Below are positions 37,807-50,010 of a stretch of DNA of 64,000 nucleotides, piece after piece. The stretch is from Acanthococcus lagerstroemiae (Eukaryota > Arthropoda > Insecta > Hemiptera > Eriococcidae): NCBI GenBank assembly GCA_031841125.1, contig CM063113.1, forward strand, positions 29,719,312-29,783,311, given 5' to 3'. Numbering within the stretch: the first letter of the stretch is position 1; each line of letters begins with the position of its first letter. Made by a program: the position numbers and the translations under genes. A model generated the notes under the pieces. The model searched no databases, was not told the DNA's origin, and worked only from the letters and a program-made list of their open reading frames with translations.

Positions 37807-39958
37807 GTGATTATACACAGACTAGAACACATTAACTTATTTTGAAGAAAACCGTTTTCCAACGCATATTCTAAAGTACCCTTTCCTGGACGATCCCCGT
37901 CCGTTAATTTGGTTTTCAGGTGCCTCAGACCAACGTATGAATTTATTTCGTTCCAAAATCCCATTACAAAGGCTCCAGCGAGGAGATGACGGATGAAACT
38001 CCATAATTACAGATGATACCACGAAGGCTGTTACACATGTGCTTTCAGAGTAGCTCGATTCGTTTTTGAGTTTATTGCAGCTATAACTCCTACCAATAGT
38101 GGTTCACAGAGGGCAGAAACAAGAAAATTTGAAATTTAAGAACACTGCTTCAAGTATTTTGGGTTATCCATTCAGAAACCTCGACACAAATAACGGTCCA
38201 CACGGAATGGGACACATAAAATTTAAAATTGTGTGGTCTAAAAAACAAATTCAGCCACCAGGAGAAAACAATTTCGAAAAATGTGAAATTTTGGAGCACT
38301 CTACTTTCTAGTTTAAACGTGACATCATTCGACGAGTACCTCTGAAACCTTGTATTAGTTTTGTAAGGGCTTTAGATACGAATATGTTTCCCGTTCCGCG
38401 TTTTTTACGTCTAATTCTCAAGATTTCTAGCACGGCGTCACTACTTAAGCGACTATGTCTGGCGAACTGGATGTGAGCATTCCTTTTCCATTCGCATTTT
38501 CGTCTTTCCGTGCCGGGTGCCGGGCAGCGGGCACTGGGGGATGGCGGTAACGCAAACGAAACAAGACAGAAAAAAGGTTGAAAAACGAAAGAAAAAATAA
38601 TAATAAAGAAGAGGAAACGAAAATAAAACCACTCTCAACCAGCAGTAGCAGTCGAATCGATAAACAAAATACACGGACCACGGTCGAGAAGATAAAAACA
38701 AATAATCTATTCCATTTGTTACATTCGGCGTTGAAAATTTAAGATTTGGTGGGCGGGATGTGTATATATATGTTTAGCCAAGTGATCATCGTTAAAGGGA
38801 GAACTACTGTAAGCTTTTGCTGACTTCGTTAAACTGTTTACGCATGAGTGAGATTCCCGTTTCCGAAAAGGTAATCTCAACTCTATTCGCATTGTTCGGC
38901 GACGACGGCTCGCTATATGTATTTCGCAACGGCGATTTTATTTAAACGCGACGTTAAATTACATTTGAAAAGCCGTACTTGTCCCGAATGGGGTGTAGGT
39001 GCGATTTTGCCGAACCAAGTTTAATCAAAACAATCGAGCGCAATCTGCAGCCGCGAATAAGAACATCTCGCTAATCGGTTGAGAAATTACGGAGTAGATT
39101 TTTTCCCCCTCCTCTCAGCCCTAAAGCCCTTTTCCTCGCGCTTGTCAATTATTCTTGACGCCGGATACAGGCAACCACATTAACATGTACGCCTATGTCG
39201 TGTCTTTCAACTGTCGTGTTTTACTTATCGGTGTCGCAAAGCTAAACGAATTACAGCGGGCAATTCGAGTCAGCTTCCGCTCCGTTCCTCTCCGTTCCAT
39301 TGATTACTGATTCCGGGTAGTCCCGTTTAATCAAGCTGCAGACTGTTGACATCTCCTGACTCGCTTAATTTTCAGTTATTCGTGCCCAAAAACTTCATGA
39401 TGGAAGTCTTTAAAGACTACAAAATGCATCATTCGACACGAGTTGGCACACGTTGTCGCACCATAAGCAGTTGAAAAGAATGCCAAATCTTCAGCCAGAC
39501 AGGAATCACCGAAAGTAGAATTCGAGTTCTCATAGGCGTAACATCGGTCTAGTGGCAAAAGTTAGCCATTGCCGGAACATCCCGTGCAACATTACTGGTT
39601 TCTCGTCGCTCAGTTTTTATCCAACATCATAGCTCTGAAGTCGTCTGAACCAATTCCCCTTCTGTTAGCAGAAAAATCAAGCCCAAATATTGTCCATAAA
39701 TCAGGAGGTACTGCTAGAGGTCCACAATTTTTCGTATATTGCGGTACTTCTAACAATATTACCAGATTATTTTTCCGAACATCCATACTTTTAGACTTGT
39801 TTTCCATAAAAAAAGACTCCAGAAGTCTGTAAAAATCCGTACGGTTTGATTTACTATTTTGCGCGAAGAAAAACTACACTGTATTCTATCGTTCAAACTT
39901 CTAACAACAAAGATGAATCATACATTTCAAAATTCAAATTTCTTATCCTCGTACGTTC
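37801..39958. other. Orco: No gene proven; Orco intron sequence
   Basis: The minus-strand frame at about 37810-38020 reads protein-like (GFWNEINSYVGLRHLKT) but has an upstream stop and runs into the (TA)n tract. The stretch 38330-39350 is richer in CG than its surroundings, without a recognised promoter or exon. Confidence 0.4.
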
Positions 39959-40652
39959 ATAGACCTTTTCATGGTTACGTCCTGAGGAGGACTGTCGCGC
40001 AGCTCCTCCAGCATTCGCAGCAATTTGCAGCCTGCAGGGTCCAACTTGTTTTGTTTATTTATATTCATTTTGCATGTACTACTCCATAAGCGAATATTTG
40101 TTCTTCTTTGCGAGTCCAAAAATGGACGCTGTTAAGCGTAAGGGAACCAACCATCAAAATCTGTTTTTTGAGAACATATGATTCTAAGTTCAAGAGCCGT
40201 GTAGAAACTATATGACAAACGTTTACTGATAAGCTTTTTTCAACGTGAGTACACATTTTTGAATTGAGGGCCCAATTTTGAAAAATTCTACTTTTTCGCT
40301 CTTTCCAACGATACTAATAACTCACTTTGTATACAAATGTTGGTTGGTTCCCTTACGCCTAACTGCGTCCAAATATGAAACAGAGTATTTCTTAATGCTT
40401 CCGGACGCTTATTTATGATCTAAAAGCATTTAGTTCTGATTTAAATCTCAGTTCAATATTAAGAAACGCTCTCTTTCATATTTATGGACTCGCAAAGAAG
40501 AGCGAATGTTCGCTTATGGAATTATACATGTAAAATGAATGTAAATAAAACAAGCTGGAACCTGCAGGCTGCAAAATTGCTGCGAATGCTGGAGCAGCTG
40601 CGCAACAGTCCTTCTCATAAGTCAACATGACGTCGCCCATGAAAAGGTCTAT
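39959..40652. mobile_element. Large foldback element with a nested MITE
   Basis: Ends ATAGACCTTTTCATGG and CCATGAAAAGGTCTAT open inverted arms of about 160 bases: 39959-40118 pairs with 40489-40652 (for example GCGAGTCC near the inner end and GCTGCGCGACAG-like sequence in the middle). Pairing resumes inside, where 40372-40396 pairs with 40458-40482. MITE copy 4 sits in the left arm and breaks an otherwise matching arm, so it arrived after the foldback. Confidence 0.85.
40123..40371. mobile_element. MITE of the TGGACGC family, copy 4 (nested, inverted)
   Basis: Ends TGGACGCTGTTAAGCGTAAG and TTACGCCTAACTGCGTCCA, with GGGAACCAACC against GGTTGGTTCCC. The interior is the reverse complement of copies 1-3 (TCTTTCCAACGATACTAATA). 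Confidence 0.88.
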
Positions 40653-42469
40653 TATCGAATACTCGGTGTCCGAATCCGCTTATTAGCCATTAGCTACCAC
40701 ACAGCAAACAGCCACCCAGGACACATGGGCACGTTCACATACTTTCAAAAAAGTTCAAGTTCGGTTCATTGTAGCAACAATGTCGTTCAAGTTCAGTGTT
40801 CAATTCATTGCAAAAACAATATCGTTCAATTTGCAGAATAGCTCGTTCACGTTCAGTTATTCAGTTTACTTCACTACTTCACTCTCGTTCACTTTCATGC
40901 CAATTAAGTAAGTAATTCGAGCTGGTCGAGGTGGAGGCGCGCTATCATCGCCAACTTGTAGTAGTGATCATGTGGGAATATCCCATTGACATACGTACTT
41001 AATTTTCAGAAAATATCACCAAAAATGGGAGGGTTTTTTTAAAAAAATGAAGAGAACCAAATTGATAGAGATTGAAATTTCCTTTCAAATGAGTCCATTT
41101 TCATTTCAATCAGGGCAAGTTGATAGAATAATCACTTTTATAGAAGTCTATCTTTTTCACGCTATTAAAATTGTAGAGCGCGACTATTTCGCTCTCTCAG
41201 TCCGAACTGAGATACCTAGGTGGAAAAACAATGTTATTCCAAAGCGTGCATTTTCGAAAAAAACACGTTCAAATATTTCAACACTGCGGCCAGATCTGAC
41301 TGCTAGTTGCCCGTTCTGGCTATTTTCGTTCAAATTTGAGAATGTGACCATTTAAACTTGTTGAATTCCATTATATTTTGCTATTCTAAAATTTGGCAGG
41401 CTACAGCGTTTCCAGCTAGTTTTTTCTTAACTATTTTTCCAACTTTCTGGTTATTTTTTGAATTTTTGACTATTTTATAGTTTATATTTCCTAATTACAC
41501 CACACACGATAGCACTGATCCAGAGTTTCACCTTAAATCCCCCGCATCTTGAAACATGTCTCGAGAATCTGATCTTAACCACATTTTCATTAGGCCACTT
41601 TTCATGACATAATGAAAATTGATTTGAAGTTCCAACTTGAACAAAGTTGGTCACAGATCACTGTAATACAGAGTTCAAGGGGAGTTTTAACATTAACTGG
41701 ATTCTGGATACTTGATTCTGACGCGTATTCTCTGTTACACGTGCGAATAAAGATATTCAGACTCGAGAAATTTTCATTTGTAACAGTCCTATGACCTATG
41801 CTACCATAAATCAAATTTGAAAAAAAAAGAGAGAAACAGTACTTTAATCATTTACAACAAAAAAACTGTTTTTTGTTTGCAAAGCAATTTGAAAAGTACA
41901 ATGTTTTAAACGTGTCAACCCTGCTGTCAATGTCAAGAGGACGAAACCAAGCGCAAGAAACAGGGGGAAAACTCCGAAATTTGCGAGTTCGATAATTTTT
42001 TCATCTGAGTTGGCTACAAAAAAAAAGAAAGAAAAAAAATTAAAATTTTGATCTGGCAGCCCTGCAATTTTTTCAAGTAGTAAACGGTAACATGTATCAC
42101 TTTACAACGTTAGCCCCTGGGGCGGAAATATGAGGGGACGAGGGGGGAAACCACGCTCCGGTTTCAAAATTAGCCCTTTAAATTTTATTTTTAGATAAAA
42201 TCTTAATACAGTAAGACTTTTCTTTTTATTTTTTTACAAAGGAAGTATTACTGAGGAAAAAATCTATTTTTATTTATTCTTTTTGTGTGTGGGGGGAGGA
42301 ACGCTACGATTCTTGGATTTTTATAAAGTTATTTTAGGCGTTGGGGCTTCAGGCCCTCAAAGTTTTTGCCCTATTTCCGCGGCTGCTTACGGTGAAATGA
42401 TATTCAGCAACCTTCTTTAGGTCTATTTGAACAACCAAACGCACAACACACCATCTTTAATTATACATA
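40653..42469. other. Orco: No gene seen; Orco intron sequence
   Basis: At 40735-40905 the words GTTCAAGTTC/GTTCACGTTCA recur irregularly. The plus-strand frame at 41047-41355 has no recognised domain. The rest is AT-rich. Confidence 0.4.
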
Positions 42470-42477
42470 TACTATTG

Positions 42478-42750
42478 CAGTGGCGCAGCCAGGATTTTCT
42501 CAAAGGGAGAGGGGGCGAAGTAAGATTTCCAAAGAAACAAAAAGTTGAAATTTGAGGTATTTTTTAAAAATTGCTTATATTAGAGGACTATTTTATGAAA
42601 AATAAAGGTAAAATTACTGTTCGAGTAAAATATTTTCGAAAAAACGTGTTTTAAAGGCAAAAATTGCTCATTTTCGCATATTTTACATTTAGTGTCTGGT
42701 GCTTTGGGAGGGGGGTATTCGCCCACTTCGCCCCCCTGGCTACGCCACTG
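42478..42750. mobile_element. hAT MITE with perfect 8-bp target duplication
   Basis: Ends CAGTGGCGCAGCCAGG and CCTGGCTACGCCACTG are inverted repeats. TACTATTG lies directly on both sides (42470-42477 and 42751-42758). The ends and 8-bp duplication are those of hAT elements. The 273-bp element has no coding capacity. The perfect duplication suggests a fairly recent insertion. Confidence 0.92.
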
Positions 42751-42758
42751 TACTATTG

Positions 42759-45590
42759 TAACATACCAACCTAATTCAAAAAATGTCATACCGTAAGGAG
42801 ATTTTACAAATTACAACTAAAAAATTGAATTTAAAAATAAAATGCGACGCGATATCAATGTAAATCAATATTAAATAAAATACGCAGTCTACATGGAAGG
42901 CGGAACTATCACCTTCGCAACCGCTAATTCAAGGACCCCACATTAACGACAGTGAAAAGTTTAGGTTTAGTAGTTTTAATGTCCGTGACTACAACATAAC
43001 TGACCCGACTGTAGACACACGCCATTTTCTATCTATTACCAGATCGTTCAATACTAACACCTACACTACACAACAATTAAAAATTTTTCAAAAAACAATG
43101 GCATGAGAATACATGATTCTATATGTATTTTCAACGAGGAATTTAATGCCAATGTTAATTTTTTGATTATAGTCCACCCCCTCCCTATCATGCAAATTTT
43201 AGTATCATCAAGATGATACTACTGATCGAACACTATATGCGTTCAGTATTGTTATCGGTATCAGTGTAGCTATTTCTGCATGACAAAAAGGAATAAAAAG
43301 TGAAAATTTTAATAAAATTTTAAATTGAATATGGAAAACGAGAGGTTCTTGAGAAAAATGGATAACGCCATCGTATTCAGCATTTAGAATACAGCTAAAA
43401 TCATATAATCTCATCCCATTGTTTTTTATGCTGTTGTGTAGTGCTATCGATACAGAGCGCGCTAAACTTCCATAATAAATATTTACTCAATATTTTATAA
43501 AACAGATTTTTTTTTGGTATTGGAAATATTGCGAACAATGACATGATGGAATATCATGACTTTTTCGAATTTTGGTTGAATATCACGACTTTTCATGACT
43601 TTCATGACAGTTTTTTAATATCATGACTTTTCATGACATCTCAGACAGTAGACACCATGGCTGAAGTATATGTAGCCTCTCTCTCGTTTTCGTCGATAAC
43701 ATCACTCTTTCTTTTCCTCTAATGCATTGCTCTTATGGCGCGAACGATCGTTCACTCGTCTTGACAGTAAGTGGTCCAATCGGATCGTTCACTGATAACA
43801 AGAGACAACTTCATTCGTTTATTGATAACTTTTACTATTCGAAATTGATTCAACATAGAATTATTATCTTCGACGTATGCTACTCGATACTTCTTTCAGT
43901 TTTTAGATTTGACAATGAATTTGAGAAAAACAGTATACGAAAGCCCTGATCATGTGTTAGGTTGGCTAAAACAAGTCCGAGATAGACTGCCAAACTGCTC
44001 ATTGTGTTGTATAGAACCATGAAAGGCTGATTCGTATACCACACCCTCATAAAATAGTTTCAACTCTGTGCTGACAAAACAAGCTAAACTGAACCACTGT
44101 AAGTAGAAGCATCAGACAAAACAGTCACACAACTTCTAGAACAACCAGAAAGAACGAGTAAAAAAAATAAAGGGAGAACTGAAATAAAAAGAGAAAAAAA
44201 GAAGAAAAAGATAACCTCCACTGGCTTTCATTGAGCATCAGGGAAACACCTAGGTAAAAAAAAGCAGCTACCCCCCTTCCAAAAAAAGAAACAACACGAT
44301 AATGTATACAGTTTTTCAGCAAAAATAAATTTAATCTTTGTTGTTTTCGAAATTTAAATTCATGGGCTCAAATCAGGGCCGGATGAAAATCTGATACGTT
44401 ATTTCAAATCAATAAATAGATAAATAAATAAATTACTCCGAAACATCGTTCAACTCAAAATTTGAATTTCAGAGCAAAAATCGAGGCCAAATCAAGAATC
44501 TGATATGATGTTCGAAATCAGTGAATCAAGGAAACTCTATTTCAATATTTCATTCGACAACTTTCTATTCATAGTTCCAAAGTTGGTGGTCCATTTCAGT
44601 CCCCCTTTTCGAGGGGAGAAAATTTTTTCATCGAACAAAATACACTAGACCCTTTCAACTTGAAGTTCGTCCCGCGTCGATCCAACTTCACCGTCTGCGA
44701 AAATGTGGGAGGAGAATCGTGTGTCCTTACGCTCTACAATACTATACTGTTCATTACTGTATGCATATGAAATTGCATACTCAATTCCCCGTAAATGCGC
44801 TGTTATAGTTGTTGGGCTCGTACAAAATAAAATAGGTAGAATAATACGACAAATTTTTGAACTCGAGATGCCGCTCAGTAGGGTGATAAATATCACCCCA
44901 CAGGGTATATTTTCACCTTCTCACAGATTTTCAGCATAAATAAGTCGAAGGATCAACTCAAATAATTCAAAATAAATTCGAAGTCTTTAACTTGTCCACT
45001 CGCTCAGTTACCACACGGAGAGCACGAAAATAATTCAAACACTGTGGCGGGGGGGGGGGATGAGAATTTTAAATACTCACACATTCTCTATTGCCCTTTC
45101 CAGAATTGTTTTATACATCTGCAACTATTCCTGCCCTGCAATAATTGTAATATCTTTTATCGTTCCAGTTTTAAAGTGATCAAAAGTTTTTGTCGTGATT
45201 TGAAGGTTTCATTTTCAGCTCATCCGTGCTCCCTTTCTACATTTTGCGTTATTCATACCCCGAGATGGGCAAAATCAAACATTAAAAAATTATCAAGATT
45301 GACTGATTTTAAATCATTTTATTTTGATTTTAAAATTATGATTTTGAGAATAGGTCGGTTTCCGACTTTCATGATTTTGATTTTTAGAATTTAAATAATT
45401 TTTCACATATCTAAACTGAATGATATTAAAAACTTATTTCTATTAATGTGTGGAAACAATTATTTCTATAATTAAACGAGAAAAAGCTCATATGTATCAT
45501 AAGTGTAATGCATTAAAAATGTAAGCATAATATATATGTACCATTATGGAACGTACTTTCAATTATGAAATCAGCTATGTATGTATTTCC
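42759..45590. other. Orco: No gene seen; Orco intron sequence
   Basis: Contains a short tandem repeat of ATCATGACTTTTCATGAC at about 43552-43645, a copy of the degenerate repeat of 12.6-14.6 kb at 44330-44600, and a poly-G run at about 45048-45059. No exon was supported. Confidence 0.45.
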
Positions 45591-45599
45591 AGAGTGGAA

Positions 45600-46830
45600 T
45601 TAATATTCGAATTGACTCTATGTTTGAACTGTTGGTGAAAAATTGGTTCAGTTTTTTGATTCTTGAAAGCGGAGAAAAGATGAGGAGAAAACGAGAAATA
45701 TATAACTGCTCTAGAAAAAAAATCATGAGTATGGACGGTAGAGAAAAAGCTTGAACAATAGGCTAAGTATACGAAACTTATGAAAACTGGATGCAGGCTT
45801 GCATGAAGCAAGCTTGTTTCGCAACAAAAACTTGGACATTTCATAACTTTAATTAACGAAAAATTAAGACAAGGTGTTTTGTATTTGTTTCAAAAACGAG
45901 TAAGTATCTAACTGTGGAAACTTTAAGAATATTTGAATTTTTAAAAGTGAACGAAAAATTGAGAAATCCGTCTCGGTGCTGAAATTTTGAATTTTGCAAG
46001 ATGGAAAACGTATAGGTAAAAATGAGTAATTTTCATTTAGAAACGAGTACAAATGGCTGGTGAGAATTTTATCAAGGGTTTTGATTCGTTAAGTGCGATG
46101 AAAAAATGAGAAACCTCTAACCGTAAGAACACATAGAAAAATCTTTAGAAAATTTAAAATATAGTAAGAGGAGAAGGGTGTACATAGTTATTTTCATAGA
46201 TCCAATAATTCTTTAAACAAATGAAAAAAAAAATGAGAGAAAATTAATGCATGTTGATACCAGAATTCAAACATTTTACAACTTGTCGTGATAAGAAATT
46301 GAGAGAAAATGATTCATTTTGTTTTAAAAACTCAGGAATTTTCCTATGAAAACTTGTGTGGTTTTATTGTTTTTTAAGAATTAGTGATAAATTGAGAAAT
46401 TCTTAACTGCACTTTATCTTTTTATACGATTCTCCAAATTCATTAAATGTGAAGACGAAACACAAAAAATTTGTAAATATGTTTTAACGAGGAACTATAG
46501 AAAAATAGTCTATATCTGGTTTAAAAATTTTCAAATTTACATTGTGAAAATTTTTAAAAATTATTTTTTTTAGAATGATGAAAAATGAATGAAAGATATA
46601 AAAATCATGACTGCGCTAGAAGAATTGCAAAATATGAGAAAAAGATAGAACATTCATGGAAATTAGATAACAAGTTCTAAAATTCCTAATTTGGCTTGAT
46701 GAAAAGTTGAGAACAAATGGTCTGTTTTTGTTTTAAAAACAAGTAAATATTCACAGTGAAAACTTGAAGAATTCTTGCGATTTCTAAAAGCGATGAAACG
46801 TGAATGAAAAGAAAGGATCAATGGAGTGAT
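45600..46830. repeat. Degenerate tandem repeat, unit about 200 bp
   Basis: A unit with GATGAAAAATTGAGAA, then TTGTTTTAAAAACGAGTAA, then GTGGAAACTTTAAGAAT recurs about five or six times with strong divergence, for example near 45885, 46300 and 46700. Confidence 0.6.
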
Positions 46831-47057
46831 GCAGAACACACATATTATACTCAATTATTTGGTACCTCCTTCTGGGGGAAAAAAATGCTAATTCAATGCA
46901 AGAAAAAACCTGCAGATTTTTTTTTGAGAAGGCGCTGCCAATGACTGACCTAGACGCACATTTATCCCAAATCCGGTGCTAAAGAATGAAACTTTTATTG
47001 AAGAAGTATCCCATGGCTATGCTAACATTATTTGAACTTTACAAACGCAGTGCTTAC

Positions 47058-47232
47058 CTCACAATATGCTTGTGCCTTTCAACCCAGTATTTGATAGCTG
47101 AGCGAACTAGAATTTCTTGTTTCTTTGTTAGTCCATTAGGTCCAGTGCCACCAGTTCCTCCAGAAATGGCATTTACACTGAGTGTATTGCTCTGGTAGTT
47201 GTTATAATTGTTGGTGTATTCGTCATAATCCT
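47058..47232 (-). CDS. Orco: Odorant receptor co-receptor, exon (intracellular loop 2 and onward)
   Basis: A 175-base exon after TTTGTGCAG, ending before GTAAGC. Its first two bases complete a Glu codon from the exon at 49797, and its last two begin the Arg codon finished at 32586. It reads [19 protein letters not shown], a Gly-rich stretch, then [20 protein letters not shown] and HKHIVR. The [18 protein letters not shown] block is an Orco signature just before transmembrane segment 5; the Asn/Gly-rich part is the variable loop. Confidence 0.96.
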
Positions 47233-47863
47233 CTGCACAAAGAGTTATTCATTAGCAAATTAATTTCTAAAACGTATAAAAAGTTCATAGTTCGGGATAC
47301 AAAAGCTACATTTTATTCATTAAGATGGTATTGATTCGAGGCATAGCACTTATAAGGAAGTTACTAACTTACAACAAATGTAAAGTTTTGAAGAAGCGAA
47401 AAACATTGTTTCACGCTCTCAAAATATTGTTGTTATCTTTCCGCAATAACTGAAGCATTACAAAGAGGTCTACACGTTGACCGTAGCATATCTTCGAAGA
47501 TGGAACATTTTTGCTTTCTAAAGGGGCATAAGTCAAGAACCTGAATTCTCAATCCATTCCTAGGTTCAGTTCTTGAAATTTTAGTTGTATTCTAATTCCA
47601 ATTTTCATATCTTCTCTGTAAATTTTAAGATATCTAGATCACAAGAACATACTTATTCAACAAAAAATGTTAGCAATTTTTCGTGTGAATCAATTTTTAT
47701 ATACAGTAAGGAATGCAATATTATTACGGACTTAGGACCCCCCCCCCCCAAAAAAAAAAAAAGTTTTCGTTAAAAAATGAAATCAAACGCCATACAACTG
47801 AAGATTGGAGAAAAACTCGCTAATACTCATCAAGGCCAGAAATAACTGATCTCATTCATATAC

Positions 47864-48012
47864 CCAATGACTCGTGATAGAATAATTTGCCGACCAGGAT
47901 CCAACAGACCAAGGAGAAAATCCAGGCAACATAACTTATAGTAGACCATCTAGGAAGATTTGACGATACTGGAGGATGAAGGGGCAAATGTTCCTCACCC
48001 TGGCAAAGCCCT
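47864..48012 (-). other. Exon-like hydrophobic segment in an Orco intron, unknown
   Basis: On the minus strand, after TTTTTCCAG and before GTATAT, an open stretch reads EEHLPLHPPVSSNLPRWS followed by a hydrophobic run (YVAWIFSLVCWILVGKLF) and, without splicing, a stop shortly after. Its phase does not fit between the flanking Orco exons. It may belong to another gene or be a remnant. Confidence 0.2.
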
Positions 48013-48754
48013 CTGGAAAAATTATTTACATTAGGTGCAAAAAAAATTGTTATAATAGGTGGAAGTAGTTTGAAAAAACAATTCCGAAGGACTTCAAATA
48101 AAAATAATCACAAACTGGTGGGAAAAGAAATGGGTACGAGGTATCGTGTGTACCCCTCCCCTCACTTCTCCACACTTATTTTTTTAACTTAGCCAATGAA
48201 TGTTGTGGATATCATTAAAAATATCCTCCCCCTTCTCTGGGAGAAGGTAGATCACTATCACAGGGTCAAAGAAAGGTTGGTGACAGTAAATACGAGTACC
48301 TATACTAAGCATTTATTCCAGATCGAATAGATTCGATCTACGCTGGCATACAATAAGAGCACACTTGGTACTTATGATAATAAGAAAAAGACAAGAATGA
48401 TCTAAGCTACCAAGCAACAAACAAACCAGAAATGCAAAGGAAAAATGTCTAAAATTCACGTTAAATTTTCCAATATTTTAGGTAATAAAAATTTTTGTAC
48501 GTCTACCTTCAATTTTTCTAAGTACAGTTGTGAATCATAAGCAGGAAAAAAGGTTTAGAAACTGCTTCTATTTTATTTAAGAACTTTTTAACACAGTGTA
48601 CTCAGTCTTGTTTTGTCTTTGTTCCCAAATCGTTTTGGGCGAGGAAATAAGGTAAAGAGTTGCTGCACAGTCAAAATGTAGAAAATTCGATACGAGTTTC
48701 TCAGCAAATTCTTAGTATTAATGAGACCCGAAAAAAGTTTTCACAAACTTTAAA

Positions 48755-49075
48755 GGTAAGGAGGAGAAAAACATCTGCGCCGCAGTGATGCGATTTCTTG
48801 ATTCGTGTTGAATTGACGACCCCGTAAGGCTGCCTTTAGTTGAGGAAATAACCAAAAGTCGTACGGGGCGAGGTCAGGACTATACGGGGGTGGGAGTGAA
48901 TTGTGATTTATTAGAAGTCATCACCGCGATGCAGATGTTTTTCTCCTCCTTACCGGCGGCGGAATACGTGAAACATTCGATAAATGGCAAGAACAGATGG
49001 ACGCCAGTATAGCCATAAATGACGCTTATTCTGGAAAAGATATTCGTGTACTTAATGAAGATGATGATTAATAAA
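48755..49075. pseudogene. mariner transposase fragments in opposite orientation
   Basis: On the minus strand 48760-48888 reads YSPDLAPYDFWLFPQLKAAL and RGRQFNTNQEIA, the block holding the last catalytic Asp of mariner transposases. On the plus strand 48919-49069 reads KWQEQMDASIAINDAYSGKD, like the carboxy-terminal end of the same protein, after a frame change. The two parts share a 36-bp inverted repeat (48755-48790 and 48919-48954) with about 4 mismatches. So a fragment was inverted or inversely duplicated. It is dead. Confidence 0.7.
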
Positions 49076-49304
49076 AAATTTCGTAATCGTATGCTTTTTT
49101 TCCTTCTTTAAAAAATCTGTAGGGGTCAACGCATATGGTTTTTTTCAAATTGGTCTGGAACAGCGAGTTTTTAATCAAATTAGCTCGGCGTGGTCTCAAT
49201 TGATAGCCAATGAACCAAATTATCCCCCTACTGCGTTGAAACGCCGATAGGTAGCGTTGGTGGGCCGTACGAATTTTAGTCTCAGTTACTTAACGACAGC
49301 CTAT

Positions 49305-49457
49305 GTATGTTTTGCTGAACTAGGGAATGCTTTCACCACTGTCTCCATCAGAAATGTTCATTTCCTCAATTTTGACATATTGCGCACAGCATTCCGATAG
49401 TAAGTGGCAGAATTACAGTTCATTTACATGAATTGTCCATTCGGAGAATCACCCACC
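49305..49457 (-). mobile_element. Truncated copy of the TIR element at 59640-60807
   Basis: This segment is a close reverse complement of about 59640-59790: shared words include TTCCTCAATTTTGACATATT and ATGAATTGTCCAT, and it ends at the terminal CGGAGAATCACCC (49457). The other end of the element is missing. Confidence 0.8.
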
Positions 49458-49796
49458 ACCAGACACCACTTCAACACTCATAGTACAGCTGAGTGTAACA
49501 ATACGTAACTCCGTATCACCATCATTCACAGTATGTCATCACTTCCTCTTTTTTTTTTTAAATTTACCTGGAGGTTATACACATATCCACTCACAGTCTA
49601 AGGACTAATAGAAGCAATAAATGTACGAGTATTGCCGAATGCATGAACCCTCCTCCAGTTCCTCAAGGGTTACAATCCGAAATTCCAAATTGGTCACAGC
49701 AGGCTCCCCATAGGCTTTGCTGAACAATTTTATCGCCAGAGCTGTTTAGATTTTACATGCATATATTCTAGTTACACGAACTGTAAGCATTATTAC

Positions 49797-50010
49797 CATT
49801 TTCAATTAAGGGAGCTTTTGATCCAGACGCGCCGATTCTGAAGAGTGCTTCGGCATTCGGAACTTGTGTATCGAGGGCAGCACTCAGTTCGATTAACGGA
49901 CCCATGATCTCTTTCAGATGTTTGAGTTGTTCGCATGAGTGCAACAACAGTGAGCAGAATAATGTGTCTAGGAGGTTGGCGATTCCAACAGTAATGAATA
50001 TGAAGTATAC
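49797..50010 (-). CDS. Orco: Odorant receptor co-receptor, exon (transmembrane 4 and loop 2)
   Basis: A 214-base exon after GTTCCAG and before GTAATA, starting in phase 0 and leaving one base. It reads VYFIFITVGIANLLDTLFCS, then CEQLKHLKEIMGPLIELSAA, LDTQVPNAEALFR and LIEN. CEQL(Q/K)HLK.IM.PL.ELSA.LDT is diagnostic for Orco and is the region after transmembrane 4. Exons for the first 200 or so residues should lie at higher coordinates and were not found up to 64000; the intron upstream may contain the LTR element and satellite, or those exons may be lost. Confidence 0.97.

Noticed and set aside
37710..37964. Minus-strand frame reading into Ile-Tyr repeats
   Set aside because: The repeated part is only the translated (TA)n tract, and the protein-like part has a stop close upstream without an acceptable acceptor site.
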